Assembly: GCA_030696455.1 (NCBI GenBank)
Contig: JAUYSH010000017.1
Coordinates: 1-64,000, forward strand
From: Elusimicrobiota bacterium
GTDB taxonomy: Bacteria > Elusimicrobiota > Elusimicrobia > UBA1565 > UBA9628
Direction: 5' to 3'
DNA: 64,000 nucleotides
Part shown: positions 18,430-26,164 of the stretch, in pieces
How positions within the stretch are numbered: position 1 is the stretch's first letter
Layout: the number at the start of each line of letters is the position of its first letter
Translations under genes and position numbers: made by a program
Notes under the pieces: model-generated
Seen by the model: the letters and a program-made list of their open reading frames with translations, nothing else
What the model was told of the DNA's origin: nothing
Databases searched by the model: none

Positions 18430-19144
18430 ACGAGCCCGCGCGCGCGAAGGCGTAGCCCGCCGCGTCCGCCGCCCCCGCCGCGCGCAGCGCCGCCGCGCAC
18501 TCCTCGAAGGTCGTGCCGGTCGCGCACACGTCGTCGATGAGGAGGATACTCCTGCCCGAGACGAGGCTCTCCACATGCGGGCGCGGCGCGTACGCTCCGG
18601 CCAATTCGACGCGCCGCTCGACGCGGCCCAGGCGCCAGGAGGGGGGTGCGGCCCGGGCGCGCTCCAGAGCGTCGAGCAGCGGCAGGCCCGTCGCGGCGGC
18701 CACCTCGCGGGCGAGCAGCTCCGCCTGGTTGTAGCCGCGCTCGCGCTCGCGCCGGGGGTGAACGGGAACCGCGGCGAGCGCGTCGAAGCCGGACAGCTCC
18801 GGGTGCAAGGTCAGGGCGGCGGCCATGATCCGGCCGGCGGCCTTTACGGCGGGCCGGGAGCCGCGGAACTTGAACGCGTGCACGAGCGAAGCCGCCGGCC
18901 CGCGATGGGCGGCCGCCGCCCGAATCAGCCGGCAGGAGAAGCGCCGGCCCGCGCAATCCGCGCAGAACGGCGAAGGCCCGCCCCGGCGCCCGGCGCAGCG
19001 CACGCAGGCCGGTTCGAGAGGGGGCGGCAGCGATCCGGCGCAGCTCCGGCACAGCGGCCCATCCGCCCGCCCCAGGTCCTCGCGGCAATGCGCGCAGGCC
19101 CGGGGCAGGAGCAGGTCCAGCACGAACTCAAGGTAGATTCCCAT
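18422..19144 (-). CDS. ComF family phosphoribosyltransferase-like protein
   Basis: The N-terminal 70 residues hold a zinc-finger region with CAHC, CRSC, CVRC and CADC pairs. The remainder is a phosphoribosyltransferase fold with the PRPP-binding signature ILLIDDVCATGTTFEEC, preceded by RERERGYNQAELLA, which is diagnostic of ComF/GntX. ComF proteins help DNA uptake or recombination in competent bacteria; biochemical activity is poorly defined. The length of 240 is normal. It is convergent with the kinase and divergent from the L,D-transpeptidase pair. No other competence gene is in the window. Confidence 0.9.
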   Translation of the reverse strand: MGIYLEFVLDLLLPRACAHCREDLGRADGPLCRSCAGSLPPPLEPACVRCAGRRGGPSPFCADCAGRRFSCRLIRAAAAHRGPAASLVHAFKFRGSRPAVKAAGRIMAAALTLHPELSGFDALAAVPVHPRRERERGYNQAELLAREVAAATGLPLLDALERARAAPPSWRLGRVERRVELAGAYAPRPHVESLVSGRSILLIDDVCATGTTFEECAAALRAAGAADAAGYAFARAGSFT

Positions 19145-19254
19145 ACCTTCATACGATCGAACCCCCCGAAAAGTTGCATGGACGACCCCGTATAACTCCG
19201 TATGGCCGTCGGGGGGGATGGCGGCTACAATGGAACGGGCGCAAGGAGCGGGCG

Positions 19255-19977
19255 ATGCTCGGACGACGCGGCAGCGAGAGAGCCGGATCGGCGGATCGAA
19301 GGGACTACCCGCGGCCCCCGCTGCGGCTCAACCTCATCCTGCTGGCGCTCGCCGTCGCCGCGCTCCTGGTCGCCGCCCGTCAGCGCCGGTCGATCGACGC
19401 CGACTACTCGCGGGTCTACGGCGCCGCGTCCGGATCCCCGGAGCTCCTTCAGGTCAAGGCCGAGCTCGCGGAGATGGACCTGACCCGGGAGACCCTCGGA
19501 CGCGAGCTCGACGGCCGGCTGGCTTATCTCGAGGACCGCAAGTCCCGCGACTTCTTCCTGTCGATCGACACCGCGCGAGGCAAGCTTCATTTGAATCTCG
19601 GGACCGACTCCTTGCGCGACGCGGACGTCCAGATCGGCGCGCCGGCCGTGCTCGAGTCTCCCGGCGGCAGGACCTGGACCTTCGTCCCCCTCAAAGGCTC
19701 CTTTCACGTCGCCGGCAAGGAGGCCGGGCTCGCGTGGCGCGTCCCCTCCTGGGTTTACGCGCTGAACCGCTCGTCCGCGCCGGCCCATCTCCCCATCGTG
19801 GAAAACGGTCTGGGCAAGTACGTCATACTCCTGCCGAACGACTATGTGATCCATTCCCCGCCCGCCGCCGGCAGCCCCTTGAGAGGGCCGAAGCCCGGCT
19901 CGTTCATGGTTCCCGAGGCGGATCTGCGGGCGATCTGGGACCGGATCACGACTGAAACCCGCGTTTACATCTTCTAG
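19255..19977 (+). CDS. Catalytically dead L,D-transpeptidase paralogue (YkuD-like pseudoenzyme)
   Basis: ATG 19255 has AAGGAG eight bases upstream; a longer frame from 19174 is not needed. The 240-residue product has one N-terminal membrane helix (LILLALAVAALLVAA), a helical stem and a beta-rich C-terminal domain. The end aligns with the neighbouring L,D-transpeptidase: VIHSPP against ALHGTQ, and ADLRAIW against EDIEALY, both closing in a YIF/IIY strand. The catalytic SHGCVRL is replaced by KPGSFMV, so the His, Cys and Arg needed for catalysis are missing. It is probably a regulatory or structural partner, separated from the active enzyme by 9 bases. A TACAAT box at 19226-19231 may be its -10. 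Confidence 0.65.
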   Translation: MLGRRGSERAGSADRRDYPRPPLRLNLILLALAVAALLVAARQRRSIDADYSRVYGAASGSPELLQVKAELAEMDLTRETLGRELDGRLAYLEDRKSRDFFLSIDTARGKLHLNLGTDSLRDADVQIGAPAVLESPGGRTWTFVPLKGSFHVAGKEAGLAWRVPSWVYALNRSSAPAHLPIVENGLGKYVILLPNDYVIHSPPAAGSPLRGPKPGSFMVPEADLRAIWDRITTETRVYIF

Positions 19978-19986
19978 GAGACCGCC

Positions 19987-20913
19987 ATGCATCGCTGGAT
20001 CGGCCTGCTCGGATCATGGGCCCTGTTCGTGCTCGGGCTCGGCGTGGCCTGCATCGCCGTCGCGGGGGGCTGGATCAACGTCAAGGACTCCCGCAGGCTG
20101 CGGCGCCACGCGCTCGTCGACCAGCTGCTCGCCGCGCGGCTCGACGGGACGGTGGCGCAGCTGCACCGGATCAAGATCAAATCCGAGTCGGCGCTGAACG
20201 CGTCGCGCAGGGAGATGTCGGCGGCGTCCGCGGCGATCGACGAGCCGCAGGCCACGCCTCAGACCATCGTCGTCTCCACTGTCGACAACAAGGTGTACGT
20301 GCGCAGCAACAAGCGCACGGTCTTCACGGCGGTCTGCTCCACGGGCAAGCACACCACCTTGCTGGAGGGCGGCCGGGTCAAGATATTCCGCACCCCCGTC
20401 GGAAAGTTCAAGGTGCGCTCGAAGGAGGAGAACCCGGTGTGGGTCCCCCCGGACTGGCACTACGCCGAGGAGGCGCGCAAGAAGGGCCTGACGGTGGTCC
20501 GCCTGGACCGGGGCGAGGCCCTTGACGGCGACACGGGCGGGCCGGCGCGGCGGTTCGGCGGGGGGGTCTGGGAGTGGGTCGGCTCCTCGGGCGGCTCGCG
20601 CCGCATCCTCACCGTCAAGAACGGCACGGTCATTGAAACGTCCGATGGCGTCGATCGGGAGCTGCCGCCGGGAGCGACGATCATCGCGGGCGCGACGGTC
20701 GTGATCCCTCCGATCGGGACCCCTCAGCGCCGAGTCGAGAAGGTGCTGGGCGCATACCGCATCAATCTCGGCGACGGCTACGCGCTTCACGGCACCCAAT
20801 CCGTCGCTCAGCTCGGCCGGAGCGTTTCCCACGGCTGCGTGCGCCTCGGCGCCGAGGACATCGAGGCGCTCTATCGAATGGCGAACGTCGGCGACGAGGT
20901 CATCATCTACTGA
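19987..20913 (+). CDS. L,D-transpeptidase (YkuD domain), membrane anchored
   Basis: It crosslinks peptidoglycan stem peptides (3-3 links) or attaches proteins to them in the periplasm. It has an N-terminal membrane helix (WALFVLGLGVACIAVAGGW), a helical stem, and the YkuD catalytic signature HGTQ...SHGCVRLGAEDIEALY with active-site Cys and His. A central segment, KIFRTPVGKFKVRSKEENPVWVPPDWHYAEEA, matches YkuD proteins that act on lipid- or peptide-linked substrates. GGAG precedes the ATG. It lies directly after the dead paralogue and converges, 4 bases apart, with a YcbK-like M15 gene, a cell-wall cluster. Confidence 0.9.
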   Translation: MHRWIGLLGSWALFVLGLGVACIAVAGGWINVKDSRRLRRHALVDQLLAARLDGTVAQLHRIKIKSESALNASRREMSAASAAIDEPQATPQTIVVSTVDNKVYVRSNKRTVFTAVCSTGKHTTLLEGGRVKIFRTPVGKFKVRSKEENPVWVPPDWHYAEEARKKGLTVVRLDRGEALDGDTGGPARRFGGGVWEWVGSSGGSRRILTVKNGTVIETSDGVDRELPPGATIIAGATVVIPPIGTPQRRVEKVLGAYRINLGDGYALHGTQSVAQLGRSVSHGCVRLGAEDIEALYRMANVGDEVIIY

Positions 20914-20917
20914 CGAC

Positions 20918-21433
20918 CTACCAGCGCCGTACGCGGCCGGTGTCGATATGCACGAAGTTGGAGCCGGCGTAGTAGCCGACGCCGCCGCGCGCGAGCGCCA
21001 GCGCGGTGTCCCTCAGGCGGGAGGTCTTGACCCCGGGAACGCGGATGTCGATGGCCTCGGCCCGCATGTGCAGGCTGGCCTTCGCCACGCCGGAGCCGCG
21101 CTTGCGCAGCCCCGCGTTGCTCGCCGCGGTGCGGTAGCCGCAGATGACGTGGAGCTCGGCTCCCGGCCGATCCACCTGGGCCATCAGGTCGGACAGCAGG
21201 TCGAAGAGCTTGGGATCGTAGGGCTTGACGGCGCCGCCGCGGCGGTCGCGGAGGAAAAGATCGAGCTTCGCCAGCGCCGCGGGGTCGTAGACGTCGTCGC
21301 GGCGGTACACGACGTCGAGACGCTCGTGCGAGTGGGTGTTGAACAGCTTGAGGCGGTACTCGCGCGGCGCGGGGATCGTCGCGGCGGCGGGCAGGCCCGT
21401 CAGGAGGAGGAACGCCAGGCTCGCTCGTCGCAT
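20918..21433 (-). CDS. YcbK/DUF882-type M15 murein peptidase-like protein
   Basis: A 171-residue exported protein with signal peptide MRRASLAFLLLTGLPAAA. The body matches the DUF882/peptidase M15 family: LKLFNTHSHERLDVVYR at the start, VICGYRTAASNAGLRKRG, SLHMRAEAIDI (zinc His and Asp) and FVHIDTGRVRRW (second His) at the end. In Escherichia coli the relative YcbK (MepK) cuts the 3-3 crosslinks that L,D-transpeptidases make. This gene faces an L,D-transpeptidase, so the pair may make and cut the same bonds, which is inference from family and position. Confidence 0.85.
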   Translation of the reverse strand: MRRASLAFLLLTGLPAAATIPAPREYRLKLFNTHSHERLDVVYRRDDVYDPAALAKLDLFLRDRRGGAVKPYDPKLFDLLSDLMAQVDRPGAELHVICGYRTAASNAGLRKRGSGVAKASLHMRAEAIDIRVPGVKTSRLRDTALALARGGVGYYAGSNFVHIDTGRVRRW

Positions 21434-21553
21434 GACACAGCATAACAGGTATGCCCTCCGGACGCCATAAGGTTCGCCGCTCGACCCCGTACATGAGCGG
21501 AGTTACACCGCGGCGCCTCCCGAGCCGGGGGGCAAATAAGTACAGTCATGGTC

Positions 21554-23086
21554 ATGAACCGGCTCTGGGTCCTCCCCCTCGGCATGGCCGCGGCCTTCGG
21601 CTGGCATCTCGCGCTGCGCGCTCACGGCGCCGGACTGCCCCTGCTGTCCGACGAGGGCGAATACGCCTACGCGGCCCGCGTCTGGTCCGAGGGCGGGCTG
21701 CCCTACCGCGACGTCTTCAATCAAAAACCTCCGATGACTTTCGTCGTGTACCGGCTGAGCGCGGCGCTGTCGTCGTCGCCGGCGGCGCCGCGCCGCGCGG
21801 CGGCCCTCGCCGTGCTCCTGACCGGGCTCGCGTTGCTTCTCCTGACGCCGAAGCGCTGGAGCCCGGCCGCGCGCCTGGCGGCGCCGCTGGCGTATTTCGT
21901 CCTGAGCACCGCGCCCGTCGGGGATTTCGGCTTCGCCGCCAACACCGAGGTGTTCGCGGCGGCCTTCACGGCCTGGGCCGTGTGGGCGGCGAGCCGCGCC
22001 GCCCCGCGCTGGGCCTTGGTCAGCGGGCTTCTGGCGGGCGCGGCGCTCATGACCAAGCAGACCGCGCTGTGGCCCGCTCTCGCCGCGTGCGTCCTCGCCG
22101 TATGGCGGGGGAGCGGACGCTGGGAGCCGAGATCCGCGGGCGCGTTCCTTGCCGGGGTCGCGGCGGTGCCCGCGTTCTGGCTCAGCTATTTCTGGGCGCG
22201 GGGCGGCCTGGGCTTCTTCTGGGATTGCGTCGTCGCCGGCAACATGCGCTACGCCTCCTTGGCGGACTGGTCCGCCGCCGTCGAGCAGGCGCGGTTCTTC
22301 GTCTTCGATCTGGCCCCGGCTTTCCTCATGAGCAGCTGGCCCGCGTGGGCGCTCGCGGCCCTCGGTCTCAAGGGGCTCGAGGCGCGGTGGGAAAATCGCG
22401 GCGAGCTGACCGCGGTCCTTTGGCTCGCGGGCGGCCTGCTCGCCGCCGCGACCGGCCTCCTGCTGTTCCCGCATTATTTCCTGCAGGCCGCGCCGCCGCT
22501 GTGCCTCGCGGCGGCGTACGGCGTCGAGCGCCTCGGCTCCGGCAAGCGGCGCTGGGCGGCGCTGGCCGCGCTGGCCCTGCTGCCCGCCGCGGCGCGGGCG
22601 GATTTCTACTTCGGCAAGAGCCGCGAGGCCGTGGCCAAGGATCTGCTGTACCCGAGCCCCCTGCTCGAGACGGAATACCTCGGCGCCTGGCTGCGAGAGC
22701 GCACTTCGCCCTCCGATTCCATCTGGGTGTTCGGGTCCGAGCCCGCGCTGTACGTCTACGCCGGGCGCCGCGCGGCGACGCGCCACGACTTCGTCTATCC
22801 GCTCACGATGTTCCCCAGAAGCGCCGAGCCGCTCAGGGCCGAGCTCGAGGCTCTGCGCGCCGCGAAGCCCGCCTACGTCGTCTACGTCAACCAGCCGATC
22901 TCGACCTTGATCGGCTCGCGCCTGGGGCTCGAGTTCCGCGACGCGGTACGCGAGTGGCTCGCGGAGGGCTACCGCCTCGAGGGCTATGTCTTCGTCCCGC
23001 GCGAGCCCGCGCCGGGCGCGTTCATCCCCGCGGCCGTCCCGGATTGGCGCGTCCTCAATCGCCTGTACGTGTTCAAGCGCCGCTAG
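21554..23086 (+). CDS. GT39/ArnT-like polyprenyl-phosphate glycosyltransferase, multi-membrane
   Basis: About 510 residues with roughly ten transmembrane helices. The first periplasmic loop has LSDEGEYAYAARVWSEGGLPYRDVFNQKPPM, the acidic Asp-Glu site and KPP motif of PMT/ArnT-type (GT39/GT83) transferases, which use polyprenyl-linked sugars at the outer face of the inner membrane. A soluble C-terminal domain (VFGSEPALYVYAGR) follows. The target could be lipid A, protein or glycan. A TACAGT box ends 7 bases before ATG 21554, so I prefer this over the ATG at 21548. Its stop overlaps the convergent VIT gene by 4 bases. Confidence 0.8.
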   Translation: MNRLWVLPLGMAAAFGWHLALRAHGAGLPLLSDEGEYAYAARVWSEGGLPYRDVFNQKPPMTFVVYRLSAALSSSPAAPRRAAALAVLLTGLALLLLTPKRWSPAARLAAPLAYFVLSTAPVGDFGFAANTEVFAAAFTAWAVWAASRAAPRWALVSGLLAGAALMTKQTALWPALAACVLAVWRGSGRWEPRSAGAFLAGVAAVPAFWLSYFWARGGLGFFWDCVVAGNMRYASLADWSAAVEQARFFVFDLAPAFLMSSWPAWALAALGLKGLEARWENRGELTAVLWLAGGLLAAATGLLLFPHYFLQAAPPLCLAAAYGVERLGSGKRRWAALAALALLPAAARADFYFGKSREAVAKDLLYPSPLLETEYLGAWLRERTSPSDSIWVFGSEPALYVYAGRRAATRHDFVYPLTMFPRSAEPLRAELEALRAAKPAYVVYVNQPISTLIGSRLGLEFRDAVREWLAEGYRLEGYVFVPREPAPGAFIPAAVPDWRVLNRLYVFKRR

Positions 23087-23841
23087 ACGCCCGCGTACAG
23101 CCGGCCCAGCGCGTGTCCCGCGGCGTAGGCCAGCCCCGCCGCCGCGCCGCCGAGGAGCAAAGTCTCCAGGCCCGACCGCGCCAGCGGCGCGCGCAGCACC
23201 GCGCCCTTGAGCACGCCGACGGCCAGAAACGTCAAGGCCGTGATCGCGACGCTGGCCGCGAGCTCCCGTCCGGCGGCCGGCCCCGAGGCCAGGAACGGCA
23301 GCAGCGGCATCAGCCCCGCGGCCGCGAACGCCGCGAAGGTGGCGGCGCCGGAGATCAGGGGCCGGCGGCCCTCGAGCATCAGCCCGTGCTCCTCGGCCAG
23401 CATCGTCTGCACCCACAGCTCGTCGTTCCCGGTGATGCCGTCCACGATCTTCTCGAGGATGTCCCCGTTGAAGCCCTTCCTCCGGTAGATCTGCCGGACC
23501 TCTTCGCGCTCGCCTTGGGGGATCAGCGCGATGTGGGCCTCCTCCTCCCGCCGCGCCTTGTGGACCTCCTCGCGCCGGCTTTTCACGCTGAGATAGTTGC
23601 TCGCGGCCATGCTGAAGCCGTCGGCCAGCAGGTTGGCGAAGCCGAGCACGACGATGACCCGGTGCGGAAGGCCGCCGCCCGCCGCGCCGGCGACGACGGC
23701 GAACGTCGTGACGCAGCCGTCCACCCCGCCCAGCACCGCGTCCGCGAGATAGCTGTGCCCCGGCCGCGCGCGCAGGCGGCGGCGGATGACCGCGGGGCGG
23801 TGCTGTCTTTTCAGGTCGCGCTCGGCGGCGGGGTCGTTCAT
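23083..23841 (-). CDS. VIT1/CCC1 family Fe2+/Mn2+ transporter
   Basis: A 252-residue membrane protein with the family features: SYLADAVLGGVDGCVTTFAVVAGAAGG for helix 1, FANLLADGFSMAASNYLSVKS for helix 2, and a cytoplasmic Glu-rich helix (SRREEVHKARREEEAHIAL, REEVRQIYRRKGF). Three more C-terminal helices follow. Plant VIT1 and yeast CCC1 carry iron or manganese into vacuoles; bacterial members are thought to export or store these metals. It stands alone between the GT39-like gene and an unknown gene. Confidence 0.9.
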   Translation of the reverse strand: MNDPAAERDLKRQHRPAVIRRRLRARPGHSYLADAVLGGVDGCVTTFAVVAGAAGGGLPHRVIVVLGFANLLADGFSMAASNYLSVKSRREEVHKARREEEAHIALIPQGEREEVRQIYRRKGFNGDILEKIVDGITGNDELWVQTMLAEEHGLMLEGRRPLISGAATFAAFAAAGLMPLLPFLASGPAAGRELAASVAITALTFLAVGVLKGAVLRAPLARSGLETLLLGGAAAGLAYAAGHALGRLYAGV

Positions 23842-23924
23842 CCCCGTTCAATAGCCAAGAGTCCCGCGCCCGGGACAGAGCGCGCCTGTAAAGGCTCCGT
23901 TGCGGATTTATCCCTTGAGCCGTC

Positions 23925-24716
23925 TCAGAAGGCCGAGCGCCACCAGTCGTGGTGCTCGTTCTCGAGCTCCGTGGCCGTCGGCATCGGGAAGAAGACGAGC
24001 TGGTCGGCCGCGGCGAACCAGAAGCCGTGCCGGATCAGCCGCCAGGACGCGGCGGTCAAGGTCGAGTTGAGGCTGATCGTCTTCGTCTTCTTGTCGGAGC
24101 TCGCCTTGAGCTCGAGCAGGTAGTCGTGCAGGCGGTTAGGGTACGTGTCCGGAATCGGACACGTGAGCATGTCGCGGTTGCGGTTCTCCTGCAGGAAGGT
24201 GTCCACGTCGAACTCGTACTGCGTGAACAGGATCTTCGGCGCGCCCTTGGAGCGCGTCTCCGTGGTGATGTACTTGGCGAACCCGCGCTGGTCGAGGGTC
24301 GAGGCGACGAGGTTGCTCAGCGGGCAGATCTCCTGATACACCCGCACCAGGCCGGGCTCGTTGACGGCCGTGTAGGGCTTCGGCTTGAGCCCCAGCGCCT
24401 TGCCGTCCGTCGTGACGAGGTAAAGGGCCTTGAGCGCCTTCAGATCGATGTGCTCGAGCACGGCGTAGGACGAGATGAACTTGGTCTTCTTCGGCGAGCC
24501 GTCCGGGTGCGGGACGGTCTCCTTCAGGTAGTGGTCGATCTCGAAATATTTGTCGCGAAAAGCGGGGTCGAGCTCCGCGAAGATCACCTTGCCTTCGTAG
24601 TGCTTCGAGCTTCCGATCGTGTAATGCTGCGCGAACTGCTCCGGAGGCAGCTGGGACGCGACGAGCGCGTTGATCGGGTGGACGATGACGTACAGATGCT
24701 TATCTTTGTTGGGCAT
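23925..24716 (-). CDS. Conserved-looking cytoplasmic protein of unknown function
   Basis: I do not recognise the family. The 263 residues have no signal peptide or membrane helix and read as a soluble alpha/beta protein: HLYVIVHPINALVASQLPPEQF at the start, ILFTQYEFDVDTFLQENRNRDML in the middle, and a tryptophan-rich end (HHDWWRSAF). GGAGGA lies about 6 bases before the ATG, the best Shine-Dalgarno of the window, which suggests high expression. It stands alone, with an 83-base gap before the VIT gene. The DNA composition is similar to its neighbours. Confidence 0.6.
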   Translation of the reverse strand: MPNKDKHLYVIVHPINALVASQLPPEQFAQHYTIGSSKHYEGKVIFAELDPAFRDKYFEIDHYLKETVPHPDGSPKKTKFISSYAVLEHIDLKALKALYLVTTDGKALGLKPKPYTAVNEPGLVRVYQEICPLSNLVASTLDQRGFAKYITTETRSKGAPKILFTQYEFDVDTFLQENRNRDMLTCPIPDTYPNRLHDYLLELKASSDKKTKTISLNSTLTAASWRLIRHGFWFAAADQLVFFPMPTATELENEHHDWWRSAF

Positions 24717-24821
24717 GGCGGTTCCTCCAAAACGCTACAAAGCAACATAACGGCCTTTTCAGCCTAAGTCAGTATACGGGGCGTCGCCGTCGCCGCAAAT
24801 ACGGAGTTTTACGGGCTCCGC

Positions 24822-26018
24822 TCAGTAAAGCAGGTACTTGCGGCGGGAGGCGTCGAAGGCGCGCCAGCTGGCTTCGAAGCTCGCGAGGATCTCGCGGGGA
24901 GGCGCCGGGGATTCGAGCACGGCGCGGTAGATGTTCCTGACCGTCTTCACGGAGGCGGGATCGGCTCCGCCCCACGCGACCGCGACCGCCCGGGAGCGGC
25001 GCAGCGCGCCGACGGCGTGGACGAGGATGTCCAGGCTGCGGACCGCCTTGCGGTCGACGATGTCCACCCGCACCCCGCGGCAGGCCTTGCCCGCGTGGAT
25101 ATCGGCCGCCGGGGTGCGGTGCTCGACCGTGAAGCGCGCGCCCTCCAGGCCCGCCGCGTTCAGCGAACGGACCAGGGAGGCGGCGTCGAGGTCCGGCGCT
25201 CCGAACCAGAGGAAGGGGGAATCCGTCCCGCGCCCGACGGAGTAGGGGCTCGCCTCGAGGCTCACGAAGCCCGGATACAGGAGGGCCGCGTCGAGGCCGC
25301 GGATATTGGGCGAAGGGTTGATCCACGGGTAGGCGGTCTCGTCGTACAGGGAGGCGCGCGTCCAGCCCTGCAGAGGGACCACGGTGAGGCGGAGCTTGAG
25401 GCCTTTGACGTCGGCGTGCAGGCGCGCCATCTCCCCGGGGGTCATCCCGTGCCGGACGGGGACCGGAAAGTAGCCGGTGAAATCGAACGGGGCCTCGAGC
25501 ACCGGCCCCTCGAGCACCTCTCCGCCCAGGGGGTTCGGGCGGTCGAGGACGACGAACTCGATGCCGTGCTTGGCGGCCTCCTCCATGCACATCCCCATGG
25601 TGCTCAGGTAGGTGTAGGCGCGCGTGCCGACGTCCTGGATGTCGAAGACGAGGACGTCGATGCCGCGCAGCATTTGCGGCGTAGGCCGCCGCGTCTTGCC
25701 GTACAGGCTGTAGACCGGAAGCCCGGTCGCCGGGTCCTTCGAGTCGCCGACGGGATCGCCGTCGCGGTGGTCGCCGCGGAAGCCGTGCTCGGGGCTGAAG
25801 ATGGCGACGAGCGTCAGCTTCTTCGCGGCGAAGAGCAGGTCCACCGTGCTGCGTCCCGCGTAGTCGGCGCCGGTGTGGTTGGTGATGACGCCGACCCGCT
25901 TGCCGCGCAGGAGCTCGAAATCCGCGCGTTGAAGGACGTCGATTCCCGCCAGCAGCGCCGCCGAGGCGGGAGCGGCCGCGGACAAGCACAGGAGCAGGGC
26001 CGTCAGGAGCGGTCTCAT
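24822..26018 (-). CDS. NamZ-type exo-beta-N-acetylmuramidase (DUF1343)
   Basis: A Sec signal peptide (MRPLLTALLLCLSAAAPASA) is followed by GIDVLQRADFELLRGKRVGVITNHTG. Then come IFSPEHGFRGDHRDGD, LYGKTRRPTPQML, VFDIQDVGTRAYTYLSTM and VLDRPNPLGG, all signatures of DUF1343. The characterised member, NamZ of Bacillus subtilis, removes terminal N-acetylmuramic acid from peptidoglycan fragments, so this is probably a periplasmic wall-recycling enzyme. ATG 26018 was chosen; a GTG at 26027 is the alternative. It is divergent from a histidine kinase gene. Confidence 0.9.
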   Translation of the reverse strand: MRPLLTALLLCLSAAAPASAALLAGIDVLQRADFELLRGKRVGVITNHTGADYAGRSTVDLLFAAKKLTLVAIFSPEHGFRGDHRDGDPVGDSKDPATGLPVYSLYGKTRRPTPQMLRGIDVLVFDIQDVGTRAYTYLSTMGMCMEEAAKHGIEFVVLDRPNPLGGEVLEGPVLEAPFDFTGYFPVPVRHGMTPGEMARLHADVKGLKLRLTVVPLQGWTRASLYDETAYPWINPSPNIRGLDAALLYPGFVSLEASPYSVGRGTDSPFLWFGAPDLDAASLVRSLNAAGLEGARFTVEHRTPAADIHAGKACRGVRVDIVDRKAVRSLDILVHAVGALRRSRAVAVAWGGADPASVKTVRNIYRAVLESPAPPREILASFEASWRAFDASRRKYLLY

Positions 26019-26130
26019 CGGGGGCACCCTACCATAGACGAAGGCGCTTGGCCAGGGCGGGCTTCGCCGAAGCTCGACTCGTCGGGCGTCACGTCACAAA
26101 ATCCCAATCGTGATTTTACGCGTGGGTCAT

Positions 26131-26159
26131 TTCAAAAGGGCTGCTTGCGACCGTACAAT
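26131..26159 (+). promoter_or_regulatory. Promoter of the second histidine kinase gene, leaderless type
   Basis: TTCAAA (26131-26136), a 17-base spacer and TACAAT (26154-26159) are followed after 5 bases by ATG 26165. No Shine-Dalgarno is seen. It lies in the 146-base divergent gap shared with the NamZ gene. Confidence 0.55.
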
Positions 26160-26164
26160 CGGCC

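Noticed and set aside
16405-18576. 723-codon minus-strand frame opposite the histidine kinase
   Set aside because: Low-complexity Arg/Leu/Asp sequence with no motif; the plus-strand kinase has all expected boxes.
21503-23851. 782-codon minus-strand frame opposite the GT39-like gene
   Set aside because: Runs across two real genes in the wrong frame and is Arg/Gly-rich without domains.
23861-23876. GTCCCG/CGGGAC hairpin between the VIT gene and the unknown gene
   Set aside because: Only a 6-base stem without a T run; too weak to call a terminator.
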